Assembly: GCA_900660155.1 (NCBI GenBank) | Contig: CABFPE010000190.1 | Coordinates: 284,131 to 348,130, forward strand | From: Hofstenia miamia | Taxonomy: Eukaryota > Xenacoelomorpha > Acoela > Hofsteniidae | Length of the DNA stretch: 64,000 bases | Reading direction: 5' to 3' | Part shown: positions 25,500-36,246 of the stretch, in pieces | Numbering within the stretch: position 1 is the first letter of the stretch | Layout of the letters: each line of letters begins with the position of its first letter | Made by a program: the position numbers and the translations under genes | The notes under the pieces: model-generated | What the model was told of the DNA's origin: nothing | Database searches by the model: none | Seen by the model: only the letters and a program-made list of their open reading frames with translations

Positions 25500-25705
25500 A
25501 GAAAGGATTTACATGGGAAAACTTTGCATTCCCACATGTGGTACATGCAAGTTTTTATTGTTTTAAATAAACATGAAATTTCTTCCAAGTTCCACATGTG
25601 GAACTTGCATGTATTTGCAATTTTCTTGGTAATTTCAAGACTTTCCATGTTTTCTATGGTTCAAATATGGAACATGGAAGTAATTCCATGTTTTTTCCAA
25701 GTTCG
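25500..25705. repeat. Cluster of near-palindromes centred on CACATGTGG
   Basis: Includes a perfect 22-bp palindrome at 25586-25607 (half-site CAAGTTCCACA) and imperfect relatives at about 25530-25555 (CCCACATGTGGTACATGC) and 25655-25690 (TTCCATG/CATGGAA words). The TTCCACTTGTGG word at about 24078 left of the gap is related. Because of the symmetry, both strands translate to similar peptides, so frames here are not evidence of genes. Confidence 0.65.
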
Positions 25706-26511
25706 AATCGCTGGGGTAAGAATTATTTTTTAACTATAAATTATAATTCGAAGCCCGCTTCTGAATGAATCAACGCCTTTCATCGTTACGAATTGATCAA
25801 TTAATTAATTGTAGTGCGCGCGCGCTATGTTCTATTTTATGTGTAAACAGTTTAATCAACGCAAAAATAGATCAAGCGGGATTTTTTAATTTCTGTGATC
25901 ATTAAATGGCTAGTGGGCGTTGACTTAAAAAAGCTTTGTGTTCTATTTTGTAAACTAAATAGTTTTGTATTTACGTAAATTAAAAATCACTAGTGCGCCC
26001 GACGCCTAAGTTGTTGAGATGGCTGTATATACAATCATACAATTTCTAAACTTTATGTTGCTGTTTGGGAAATCAGCGGACAATTTCGTTATTATGCTTA
26101 TTTTGTGTATCTGTTATATATGTAGGCCCTAAACTAAATAATTACCTTACAAAAATTTCTTGTGTGTCCGTTACTGAGAAGGCATAATTTTTTATGATTA
26201 GCATTTTCGACGGGTTCATAGTTCATACATGATGAGAAGTTAAATCTTCATTGTATTTATTAATATCAGACTAAATATGATAAAACCATTCAAAATATAT
26301 ATATGGACACTTGTTACAACAAAGGAATTAAATGTGTGTGACAGTTACTTAAAGTATTTCATTACCGCGCTTAGTTGTAAGTTACACAATTGGACGCATG
26401 TTCAATGTCGAACAGTAGTAAAAATAGATAAAAGAAAACAAGTGAAAATGCAGCAAGCATATCTCCGATATGTGGCCCGTACGGGCATCGAGCATATATA
26501 CGGGCAACGGG

Positions 26512-26764
26512 CAGGCCCGTGGCTTACATTTGAAATTTAGGGGGCATGGCCCCGCAAAGTTCAATAAATTAATCATAGTTTCACATATTTTCATTGAACT
26601 TTTAAATAGAATGGCATTTGTATTTTATATATTTCAACTCTAACTTAGAGATTATTAGAATTAATAGTATGAAGTTTTGTATCCAGGATGCAAAGAGGAA
26701 GGGGAGCCAGTGGCTCAACAGGGAGGGCCATGGCCCACCGGTCCCTTCCCTAGCCACGGCCCTG
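26512..26764. mobile_element. 253-bp hAT MITE (copy in block 1)
   Basis: Ends are CAGGCCCGTGGCTTAC on the left and AGCCACGGCCCTG on the right, imperfect inverted repeats. Exact 8-bp direct repeats GCAACGGG flank it (26504-26511 and 26765-26772). CAGG tips and an 8-bp duplication are diagnostic of hAT. It has no coding capacity. It is nested near the 3' end of the larger hAT transposon. Confidence 0.85.
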
Positions 26765-26881
26765 GCAACGGGCTCAGCTAACGGGCACCTTTGTTAATAA
26801 AAAAATATTCTTAGAAAATGAATTAAATCAGTAGTTCAAAATCTTGACAAAACGCATTGTAAAAATCCTGCTCGTCTTGAT

Positions 26882-27062
26882 TCACTTCAATTTTGCAAAT
26901 TCAGGAAACTGATAACAGTGGTTGTATCTAATGTATAACAATTTATCTACAATATCGTCAATTAAACTAGCCCTCACGGGCGTGTGTATGAGTTTATGTG
27001 AACTGAAGCACCTTTCAACTGCGGCTTCACTGGTTGAAATTTTGTTGAGTTTAAATTTGGTA
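26882..27062 (-). pseudogene. hAT transposase C-terminus (duplicate, block 1)
   Basis: Encodes the hAT dimerisation segment (TSEAAVERCFSSHKLIHTPV...IVDKLLYIRYN). It is the same sequence as 28059-28239 and is cut by the N at 27063; see the transposase at 28059-29494. Confidence 0.75.
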
Positions 27063-27063
27063 N

Positions 27064-28239
27064 TAATTTCTGTGATCATTAAATGGCTAGTGGGCGTTGA
27101 CTTAAAAAAGCTTTGTGTTCTATTTTGTAAACTAAATAGTTTTGTATTTACGTAAATTAAAAATCACTAGTGCGCCCGACGCCTAAGTTGTTGAGATGGC
27201 TGTATATACAATCATACAATTTCTAAACTTTATGTTGCTGTTTGGGAAATCAGCGGACAATTTCGTTATTATGCTTATTTTGTGTATCTGTTATATATGT
27301 AGGCCCTAAACTAAATAATTACCTTACAAAAATTTCTTGTGTGTCCGTTACTGAGAAGGCATAATTTTTTATGATTAGCATTTTCGACGGGTTCATAGTT
27401 CATACATGATGAGAAGTTAAATCTTCATTGTATTTATTAATATCAGACTAAATATGATAAAACCATTCAAAATATATATATGGACACTTGTTACAACAAA
27501 GGAATTAAATGTGTGTGACAGTTACTTAAAGTATTTCATTACCGCGCTTAGTTGTAAGTTACACAATTGGACGCATGTTCAATGTCGAACAGTAGTAAAA
27601 ATAGATAAAAGAAAACAAGTGAAAATGCAGCAAGCATATCTCCGATATGTGGCCCGTACGGGCATCGAGCATATATACGGGCAACGGGCAGGCCCGTGGC
27701 TTACATTTGAAATTTAGGGGGCATGGCCCCGCAAAGTTCAATAAATTAATCATAGTTTCACATATTTTCATTGAACTTTTAAATAGAATGGCATTTGTAT
27801 TTTATATATTTCAACTCTAACTTAGAGATTATTAGAATTAATAGTATGAAGTTTTGTATCCAGGATGCAAAGAGGAAGGGGAGCCAGTGGCTCAACAGGG
27901 AGGGCCATGGCCCACCGGTCCCTTCCCTAGCCACGGCCCTGGCAACGGGCTCAGCTAACGGGCACCTTTGTTAATAAAAAAATATTCTTAGAAAATGAAT
28001 TAAATCAGTAGTTCAAAATCTTGACAAAACGCATTGTAAAAATCCTGCTCGTCTTGATTCACTTCAATTTTGCAAATTCAGGAAACTGATAACAGTGGTT
28101 GTATCTAATGTATAACAATTTATCTACAATATCGTCAATTAAACTAGCCCTCACGGGCGTGTGTATGAGTTTATGTGAACTGAAGCACCTTTCAACTGCG
28201 GCTTCACTGGTTGAAATTTTGTTGAGTTTAAATTTGGTA
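27064..28239. repeat. 1176-bp duplicated block, copy 2
   Basis: Second copy of 25887-27062. Unlike copy 1, its right edge continues without interruption into the rest of the hAT transposase gene, so this is the copy in its natural context. Confidence 0.9.
27689..27941. mobile_element. 253-bp hAT MITE (copy in block 2)
   Basis: Identical to the element at 26512-26764, including its GCAACGGG flanks; it exists twice only because the surrounding block does. Confidence 0.85.
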
Positions 28240-29494
28240 AACATGCCAAGTTTGTTGGGAGAACAGCGCTGTCTCCGTGAAAAACGCGATCAGTAAAAAA
28301 TTCCTCAAATCCAGGAATTCCTAGCGCGTCTAACCATTTCGTGATTTTTGATACTGTATCTTCTGATAACTTAAGCTCATTGGAAATAAATAAATTCAGA
28401 GCAACAATATTATTCATAATCCAATTTTTACGATTTTGGTCTACTTCTACCACTCCGTCCAATCCTTTTGAGGACGACTCAGCTATGGCATTTTCAAACG
28501 AATGGAGAATTTCAGGCCCCGCGCTTTCGTCACTTTGACATAGATTCAGAACCAGAATGAATGGTTGTAGTGCCCCCACAACTGAATTGACGCATATTAA
28601 TTCTGTACCCTCCGTACCAGCTTCTGATAAATGTTTTTGTAAATCCAAAAACCGATGGTAAACACTATTCCATCTAGTTTCACAATTACTTCGGATAACT
28701 TTTTTGTTTATCATTGAAGGAGCATTGTCAGTAACACAGACAATAGGTAAAATAATATTTTCTTTGAGTTCGTCAATGGCCTACTGAATACATGTTTCAA
28801 TGCATTCCGAGTTTGTGCCACTCATTACAAAACGTTGCAGGTAAACTATGTTTTCGTTTTTTGCCCCAACATTCAACATAAGAATTGTCACATGATGATG
28901 AGTTGTTACTGGATTTTACAACCCATCCAGTGCTAAGGTATCCCATTTATTTTTGAAGTGTTAAAAAACTGTGGCCTTCACATCTTCAGCTATTGAGAAA
29001 ATTTGCTCACTTACCTCTCTCCGTCTTATAGTTGCTAAATTGAATCCAGAAGAAATAACTGGGTCTTCGAAAATCTTTAATGACAAAACATGTTTACTGC
29101 ATACTAAAGTAAGAATACACTTGGTTTTCTGGGGTAATTCTATTTGTTGTTTTTTGGTAACAGTAACGTGTCCAAGATCGGTAAGAGTTCGCTGTGAATA
29201 ATCAGATAGACCAGCATTTTGTTTGGCTCAATAAGCTTTTGGGTGTTTTGTTGATAAGTGCCGACGTAGACTATTCGTACCGCTTTTTTGTTGTTCATAG
29301 CTAAAAGTTGTTTTACAAATCTTGCAATTTGATTTTCCACTAGGAACTGATGTAATGCTGTAAAAATTATCGTTTGTAGATTTGCTAGTAATGCGTTTGA
29401 TAAGCGAGTCCTCTTCCGACGCAGTAGCCATGCCAAAACTGAATGGTGAGCGAAAGTTGATATAGTTTTGTCTCAATTGTTTTTCAAATTTCAT
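28059..29494 (-). pseudogene. hAT-family transposase, decayed
   Basis: DNA transposase relic read right to left. The N-terminus at 29494-29228 has a BED-type zinc finger (NCKICKTTFS...LRRHLSTKH). The middle (about 29200-28715) is broken by stops and frame changes. Residues from 28714 form a clean 180-codon stretch with the family hallmark CETRWNSVYHRFLDL. The hAT C-terminal dimerisation motif (SEAAVERCFSSHKLI, 28059-28244) lies in another frame. The region between TRWNS and the dimerisation motif is shorter than usual for hAT transposases (commonly 600 residues or more), so an internal deletion is likely. Repeated ACGGGC/GCCCGT words lie beyond both gene ends (26480-26510 and its duplicate, and 29550-29600). 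Confidence 0.75.
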
Positions 29495-29544
29495 TCAATA
29501 CTGTTCAACATAATGATTCAAATCTTAACGGACATTTATTTTTA

Positions 29545-29605
29545 TTTTACGGGCTCAAAACCACTTACGGGTGTTTATGGACCACGGGCATTGGCCACGC
29601 CCTAG
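29545..29605. mobile_element. Terminal/subterminal region of the hAT transposon
   Basis: Three spaced words (ACGGGCTC, ACGGGTGT, ACGGGCAT) followed by GGCCACGCCCTAG, which read inward begins CTAGGGCGTGGCC. This looks like the 5' end of the transposon whose gene lies to the left. The other end, near 26460-26510 and 27640-27690, has the same ACGGGC words but a less clear tip. Confidence 0.5.
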
Positions 29606-30518
29606 TGCATCACAATAGAAATCATCTGAAGTTTAATACCCGATGTTTTGTAAATGTTTTGAAAATTGTACCAAATGAAAAGTTGTTAATCCATTCTAGA
29701 AGTTGGTAAAGAGCCAAAAATGACAAGTTATAAATGCGCATAGCACACAAGCCAATTGTGAAATGACTCACGATAATTAATGAATATTTACGAGTATCCA
29801 AATATAAAATATATTTGATACGTTAAAACACCCACTATCATGGGGTTTAATGACTACTTGGGGCTGGAATTATCTTTATCAAGGATAACAGCATTGGTCT
29901 GAATTCTTGTGCATCTTTGATGGGCTGTTGAGGATATTGAAAGATATTGATTGTATGTGAACAACACAGATAATATACCAATATGGGTAAATTTTTTGTG
30001 CTGCTTTAAACAACACTTATTTGCTGTTTGCTGCAAAAGCTTGTTGTTGGGAGCCTTGGGTATGAACAGATTTTGAAAACTATTTACAATCTGACTCGCG
30101 GTATCTAGTTTCCAGAACTGCTTTAAAAAACTTTGCTGAAAGAAGACTTTATAGCATGTATCGGAAGTTGGGCCATTATCAGCACTATTTAAACTATTTA
30201 AGCGCTGTAATGATTTCTGGAATACTATTGATGTTAGTAGTTATAAGCCAGAAATCTAAGATCCTGAAATTGGATCTGTTGTTCAGGGACATGCGCATGA
30301 TATAATGGCTATTGCCATTGATGAGGAACCCAATAATATACAGCATTGTAAGGATTACTGAGCGCAATTAAAATTGGTCATTATTTTAGTTGGAGGCTTT
30401 ACACTTGATAGTGTTCACATCTATAAAGCATGTTCATTACAGATTTTGCAAAATTGCTATATAGTCTTAAAATGTATCCCTTCAGAGAATCGTGTTTACC
30501 TATATTTATGATATATAC
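29606..30518. other. Intergenic DNA
   Basis: No gene recognised. Plus-strand text around 30050-30360 has coding-like patches with stops, too weak to assign. Confidence 0.4.
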
Positions 30519-31004
30519 TAGTGCTGGATCCGTTCCGATTAATCCGATCAGGTTAAAACCAGTTAAACCGGTCCGGTCCGGTCCGGTTAACACCGGTCAA
30601 TCTGCAGGAGCCGGTTAATCAGGTTGAAATCCGGTTAAATGTTTCTATTTTTGATTTTCAAAATTCATTGATTACAATGATTGCAATATGGCAAAATAAC
30701 AGAAGTGGTAGAAAATGGGGCAAATATTCTTACTTTTGTCATTCTTGTCCTAATTATACATTTTTGCCATTGAAATTATTAAATTACATTGCGTGACCTG
30801 TTTTAAAAACTATCAAAATGTTGCATTGACTCTTACATCCTCTAATAGAACACATTTTCATTTTTGCTTTATCAAAATAGATGAATATCACTAAGCAAGC
30901 GCTAATTTTTAAATATCTCGTTAAAATCGTTTAAAAACCAGTTAAGTTAAGAAGAAACCCGGTCCAGGTAATCCAGTTAATTTATATTGTGATGTACAAC
31001 ACTA
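30519..31004. mobile_element. Non-autonomous hAT-type element (486 bp)
   Basis: The left tip is TAGTGCTGGATCC; the right tip read inward is TAGTGTTGTACAT. Flanking 8-mers ATATATAC (30511-30518) and CTATATAC (31005-31012) differ at one base. Subterminal regions are packed with CCGGT/GGTTAA words (for example AAACCGGTCCGGTCCGGTCC) on the left and CAGTTAA/CCCGGTCC on the right. The centre is AT-rich and non-coding. Tip and duplication length indicate hAT. Confidence 0.75.
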
Positions 31005-31578
31005 CTATATACTTATCTCTTATGAGGCAACTCTGTTTTTTTATCCATTACACCCTACCTTTAGAAATAAAATTAGGATTCAGATGTAATATCATTGAAC
31101 ATACCTTAAAGTAAGCTGGAATCATTTAATATTTTGCACTGCGCACTTTCATGCATTGACTTTCAAATCAAAGGCTGAGAGCTTAAATTTTTACACATTA
31201 ATAAATAAGAGACATCCTAGTATATATATATTTATAAACTATAAGCGTTTTTTATAAAAAGGGTTCTTTTTAGAAAATTAGTAGGTTTTTACTTAACTAT
31301 TTATCACAAAGTAACAAATTTTAAATATAATGAGAAACACAGAAAGTGTTCTAGAAAATATATATGTTGAGAATATCGCTTCATTCCAAATAAGTTTACA
31401 TGTTCTACTTTCAAAATGAAATATGGTATAGAAATAACGTCATGACAAATATTTACGTGAATAGACATTATTTTGCACAATAATGTACAAGCTTACTAAG
31501 TATGTCTGATTCATTGAATATTTAGCTAACGTTGAATACATCAAAAATTATAAAGGAGATGATAAACTATCCTGCTTT
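31005..31578. other. AT-rich intergenic DNA
   Basis: Nothing recognised downstream of the GPCR-like exon. Confidence 0.4.
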
Positions 31579-32149
31579 TCAATATAATGAGAGAAGCCAA
31601 CGATATAAGGCCGTTCTAAACAGTGAACCGCTTACGAAATAAAAAACTAAACTTATTGATGCATTTGAAATTAACTGAGGAAAATTCCTATCCCAGTTAA
31701 TATTTTGATAGCTTTTCCTTGGAAGCAATACTGATGGCAAAATCATCATTGAACAGACGAGAGAAATTGTAAAGAAAATGCAAAACGCTATGCAATTAGT
31801 AAGTAACATCTTGGTTAAACGTCTACTGATTTTCTTTTTTCGTGATCGCAAGTTATAATTGAAGTAAGAAAGGGAAAATGCGATAATAATGACAGACATT
31901 ATAAATGCTATATACCAGAATTTGAAATCATTGCTTGCCTTGAACTTGCAAAAGGGACGAATCATATCATACTTTAAAATGTTTGATAGCGACATCAATA
32001 TGAACATCAATATGATAAAAGCACTTAATTTGTAAGTAGCGCCTGACTTGTTGTTATTTTTATACCAAATGAGCAACTTAATTGCAATTATTCTGTCAAT
32101 GGTTAGAAACTTCATGTGGTGTACAGCACCAGTAGATAAATCCAATGAC
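31579..32149 (-). CDS. Rhodopsin-class GPCR-like exon (TM3-TM7), paralogue
   Basis: About 190 residues clearly related to the exon at 20453-21073: HHMKFLTIDRIIAIK (end of TM3 with the DR motif), TM4 (FIILMFILMSLSNIL), TM5, the near-identical basic loop and TM6 start SRRLTKMLLTNCIAF, and TM7 ending SISLVFYFVSGSLFR. An acceptor TTTTAG at 32150-32155 would start the exon at 32149; open frame continues upstream to about 32184. If so, fewer TM3 residues are encoded here than in the paralogue, and no matching exon 1 is visible to the right before the gap at 36247. It could be a gene with a distant first exon or an orphaned, dying duplicate. The frame itself is intact. Confidence 0.65.
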
Positions 32150-32189
32150 CTAAAATATTTCCATGTTTGATGTATTCTGAACATAGTTA

Positions 32190-33756
32190 CATAATTCAGA
32201 AAGAATTTAAAAAGTGAAAATATCAGTTATTGCCTATGCCATTTCCAAACTTTCTTTGGGGTGAGATAGCAACAGAAATTTGTCAATGCCCAAAAGTTAA
32301 TATAATCAATGCAGTTAAAATATTGTCAAAATTTGCTTTGCAGTTATTACTAAAATGTTGATCAAAATCTTAACTGTAATGCAAAAATAATTATTTTCCA
32401 TTGATGAAGAGAAAAATAATTTTCACTTGTTTGATGTATGTCAAAATTCTTCACTGAAAAAACACTGTAAGAAACTGACAAAATGTTTCTTGGCAGGAAA
32501 AAAAGCTCGCTAGAAACTTTGTAAACATCTGACTTTTCTCTGACATCACTAAGATGGTCTTTGAAGTTGACTTCAATCCATGTCAAATATTTTTTAATTT
32601 TAGTAGTGAGTTGAGGTGGTTCAACCTTATTAAGTAGTTTTTTCTTGTTCATGGGAAGTTCTACTTCCTAAATATTAATATAATGGGCCCTGATTATTTA
32701 AAAGAGTTGATTTTGGTCTTGAATATAAACGGAAGATGCTTTGGTATTGATGTTATGAACAAATATATATGTTAACTGCTTTAGTTTTCAAGTGTAAAAT
32801 TGAACTTACTAAAAAAATTGAAATTCCTTAGATATGTGTTAAAATTAATCAAAAACATTATATATACAACGAATTTAGATAATAACTTTAATTTTACAGG
32901 TGAGTGATTATATTTGCTAAATATGCAGATATCCTATGGTTTATAAGTGATGCAAAAACTCATTTGAACTAGATTAGTCTTAGTTTTGCTAGCATCTTCA
33001 CAAAAACCTTGCAATCAAAAACATACTTTAAAAGCAGTTTGAATTCGGAGATCATTGCCTACCAAAATTATGTAGCACTACCTTCAACAAAAAACAGTAA
33101 ATATTCAATATACTAATAAACAAACTTTAATCCTGAATTAAGACGAATTAGAAAATTTAAAAATTTTTTCAATTTGTGGTTGAAATTTAAAATGCTATTC
33201 GAATTGAGATGCGTGAGGAGAATTAGTTCTTTGGCTAGTGTAGGATTTATAAATGTGCATTCTAAAACTCTTATATAGTACACCTGAAAAATTGAATTTA
33301 CAAATCTTAGCCTAGTCTTAAATTGAACTGCATACATGAAGACTTTGATAAATCCTCATAAATTGCAATGCAAATATTTCAAAGTTAAATCGATATATTT
33401 TACATTATTTTGATAGCATTAAATCGGAATATTGAGAAAGTATATCGCAATTTGTTTTTGTTTAGGCATTCATGTACATTAATAGATTTGAAAAATATGT
33501 AATATATTTTAAAAAATTCCAGACTCATAAATGTATGTTAATGCTAAATGAAAAGAATTTATGAATTTTCTTACTCTTAAATTTATTAATTACTTAGATA
33601 TTTATAAGTATAAAGATAGCTTAGGAGCGACATTTTTTGTTTTCAAGAAGTTTTTCAATATTATCTTGAAATATTGAGGACAAAAGTTTTGACAAAAAAC
33701 ACAGCAGATATATAATAAATAAGGAATTACAAATAAATCGAATGCTAATTTCAATA
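32190..33756. other. AT-rich intergenic DNA
   Basis: Searched for a first GPCR exon (TM1-TM2) on the minus strand; none found. Frames 32362-32652 and 33113-33337 (minus) lack membrane segments or motifs. Confidence 0.45.
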
Positions 33757-33775
33757 TAATATATATATATATATA
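33757..33775. repeat. (TA)n microsatellite
   Basis: Short TA run directly before the hAT-like tip at 33777. Confidence 0.85.
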
Positions 33776-33776
33776 T

Positions 33777-33890
33777 CAGAGCTGCAACCGTGCCGTGCTT
33801 TAATCCGTGCCGTGACGTGCTCGTGCCGTGCCTTGCCTAAGATTTTGCGTTATTTATCCGTGCCGTGCCTAAAATTTATTGAATATACCA
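33777..33890. mobile_element. Left end of a hAT-like element with CCGTG repeats
   Basis: Begins CAGAGCTGCAACCGTGCCGTGC and carries several direct repeats of the words CCGTGCCGTG and CGTGC within about 100 bp. The tip fits the CAGNG pattern. The right end is not found; a LINE fragment begins about 100 bp further on, so this element may be interrupted or truncated. Confidence 0.45.
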
Positions 33891-33984
33891 GCGCCAGAAA
33901 TACAACTTTATTATACTATTTTAACGTTCGTATTACATTATGCTAGTATCTGTTTAATATAAACACTGCGATTTGTGATTTTGG

Positions 33985-34819
33985 TTGGCCTTTTGCTTCG
34001 AACATTTTTTCTGATCTTGAGCACTTGTCTACTTGGTCATCTGTCAACCACCTTGATTTTAGCACTACCAAGACATGTGGTATTTCCTTTTCTGTGGCTC
34101 CCCCTTCTGATTTGCCTCTACCTGTGAACTTTGCGCCTCATCACACTCATCTTGGAGTTCAACTTGCTGCAAACTTAAATTGGACTGGACATGTGTCTTT
34201 GCGTCTCCGCAAAGCTAATTCCTCGCTATTTGCCCTTTTCCGTAATGTTCCTTTTAATACCTCGTCCGCTGTGAAGCTCTCTTTGTTCAAGTCCATTCCT
34301 CGCGCCATTCTTCTCTACGCGTCTCCTTGTTGGTGGCCTTCTCGTGCTTTGTTCCACTCCATGGAACGTTTCCAGAAACGCGCTTTCAAATGGATTTCCT
34401 CTTTGGACTATAAAGACGCTCTGCTGAAATTCTCCACTCTCCCGCTGTCACTCTACTTCCATGCCTGTGATCTCCTTCTGTTCAATCGACTACTGACTCG
34501 CAAATTGGATCTTGATCCTTTTGATTTCATTAAGTTCTCTAATTCCTGCTGCACTCGCTCTGATGATGTTGTCACCTTCTCTATTCGTCGTACAAAGAAA
34601 CATCGCACTCTTCACTCGTTTTTCAATCGTGCTTGTACTGCTGCTAATTACATCTTGACTCGCAGCCCTCCAACAGCGATTGATTTCTTTTCCCCGCCAC
34701 CGAGCTTCAAGAAATCTCTGATAGCTTTCCTCTTTGCTGAGCCCTTCTCCAACTTCGCCTACTCTTCCATTTGCTCCTATTTCATCTCCTGTGACTGTCC
34801 TCACTGCCGTAAAACTTGA
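33985..34819 (+). CDS. LINE reverse transcriptase, C-terminal part
   Basis: The open frame enters from 33985 without an authentic start, because the insertion is 5'-truncated. It encodes the RT segment after the catalytic YADD box: a thumb-type motif THLGVQLAANLNWTGHVS, a KLSLFKSIPRAILLYASPCW segment and a FQKRAFKWISSL motif, all standard in CR1/jockey-group LINEs. It ends with a Cys/His-containing tail (CDCPHCRKT). Without the palm domain it cannot reverse-transcribe. Confidence 0.7.
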
Positions 34820-34893
34820 CTTGTTTTTATTTTTTTTGTTGTGTACGCCTTCAGCGGCTAATAAAGTCATTGATTATTATTATTATTATTATC
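33985..34893 (+). mobile_element. 5'-truncated LINE, CR1/L2/jockey-like, with trinucleotide tail
   Basis: A retroposed 3' fragment that starts inside the reverse-transcriptase gene and runs through a short 3' UTR to AATAAA (34860-34865) and an ATT/TTA trinucleotide tail (34873-34893). Microsatellite-like tails instead of poly(A) are typical of CR1/L2-type LINEs. The segment is clearly GC-richer than its surroundings and its frame is unbroken, both signs of recent insertion. No clear target-site duplication was found. Confidence 0.7.
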
Positions 34894-35617
34894 ATTAAGA
34901 AATAGATTTGCATAGAAATTTCATTGCGGGAATTTTTAAAATGCAATAGCAATATTCGAATTCTCGTTCCCGTCGCTATGATACATAATTCTTGTTTGAC
35001 ATTTTGCAAAATTTCAAATCATTGCTAATAGATGTATACGATATTTTATTTTGCGATTTCTGTCGAACAGTCATAAGGCATATTTAGTACATAACAAATA
35101 ATCTGCTGCGTATTATTTAATGTTTCAAAGTTTATAGTTTATGGCTTAAATATTATATTATTTATCTATGCAGAAAAAATTTTCCAAAATTTTTATTTAC
35201 CTTTATTTAAATTTTCATATTGTTAGATTAACATACATTCAATTAAAATAAGCAAGCCCTATTTCAATACTTTTTCAAAAATAAAGTTTTTGTTTTTGAC
35301 TGCTTACTTTTAGTAAATATCAATTAATTTTATCGAAAGTGATCACAATATTTTTATATAAAACCGGGCACATAATTGTGTTCTAAAACTCTGGCGTAAA
35401 ATAAGTTTTTTTCCAAAAATTAAAGTAAACTAGCAAGCAAAGTACTACAATTACACATGTAAGTGACTGATTTGTTACTTTGAATTCGATGTATTTGTCA
35501 CAACTGCAAGGGCATTACGGTTTTTTGACCCAACCCAACTCACACATCATTTACAAAAAACGGATCCAACATAAGTGGAGATCTCTAAAATTTGTCAGTG
35601 AACTTTACAGTTCAGAA
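34894..35617. other. AT-rich intergenic DNA
   Basis: Nothing recognised. Confidence 0.4.
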
Positions 35618-36246
35618 TAGAGATGTGCGCTGTGCAGTAACGGAGCACCGCACCGCGGTATATTGCGATAGAGGTCGAGTTTTATGGCTGGCGGTGCGGT
35701 GCAATGTGATGTGGCGCGGTGCGGGTGGTTACTAAAAATATTTCAACGCCTAAAAGTGACATTGTCCTTTACAGCAATGTATTAATTCGTTATATAAATT
35801 ATTTCATAACTTGAGTAAGATAGCCTAGTGTAACATTAACTTTAATTGGCTAGTTAATTAATTAATACAACTAATAGGTCCGTACTGGATGAGTTTTCTT
35901 GTCCTACGAAGTCCTCGGTCAACGAAGTCGATCGTTATGCAGACATGCCAATAATACACGGTAATGATGTTATTAAATGGTGGGGTCAAAATGCTGTAAA
36001 TTTTCCAAACTTAAGTCAATTAGATACATTTTTATTGGGTGCACCAGCAAGTGAAGCCATTTCAGAAATGTTATTTTCAAACACAGGTCGTTTGCTTGAA
36101 AAACGGCGACAACGCTTGAAGCCAGAGACTGTTGGCTCCATTCTTTTTTAAAAACATTTTGAAAATATTAAAAACGTTTGTAAATAAGAACCTTTTTTGT
36201 TCTTTTTAGTTGTCTTATTGTCTATTTTTGGTTTGCATTAATGTAC
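35618..36246 (+). mobile_element. Internally deleted hAT element (left end plus transposase C-terminus)
   Basis: The left tip TAGAGATGTGCGCTGTGC is of Ac-like hAT type and is followed by GCACCGC/GCGGTGCGGTG repeats (35640-35730). From about 35885 the plus strand encodes a transposase tail: EVDRYADMP, then VIKWWGQN, FPNLSQL, ASEAISEMLFSNTGR and RRQRLKPETV. This is the hAT dimerisation domain (WW...P..L...A...S.R.F...G....RR..L.P). The rest of the transposase is missing between tip and tail, so this is a deletion derivative. The right end lies in the gap starting at 36247. Confidence 0.7.

Larger units (their letters stand above)
25887..27062. repeat. 1176-bp duplicated block, copy 1
   Basis: Appears identical to 27064-28239 at an exact offset of 1177, with one N (27063) between the copies. 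The pattern segment-N-same segment is what results when two overlapping contig ends are scaffolded without merging, so this is probably an assembly artefact. It contains the C-terminal part of a hAT transposase (26882-27062, minus) and a 253-bp hAT MITE (26512-26764). Confidence 0.9.

Noticed and set aside
25695-25715. tRNA T-arm-like word (GTTCGAATC)
   Set aside because: No matching acceptor, D-arm or anticodon arm upstream; no tRNA found in the window.
25466-25733. Overlapping frames on both strands that encode similar peptides (FHMWNL)
   Set aside because: Explained by the palindromic DNA; not protein conservation.
34490-34870. 126-codon minus-strand frame
   Set aside because: Shadow of the LINE RT tail at 33985-34819.
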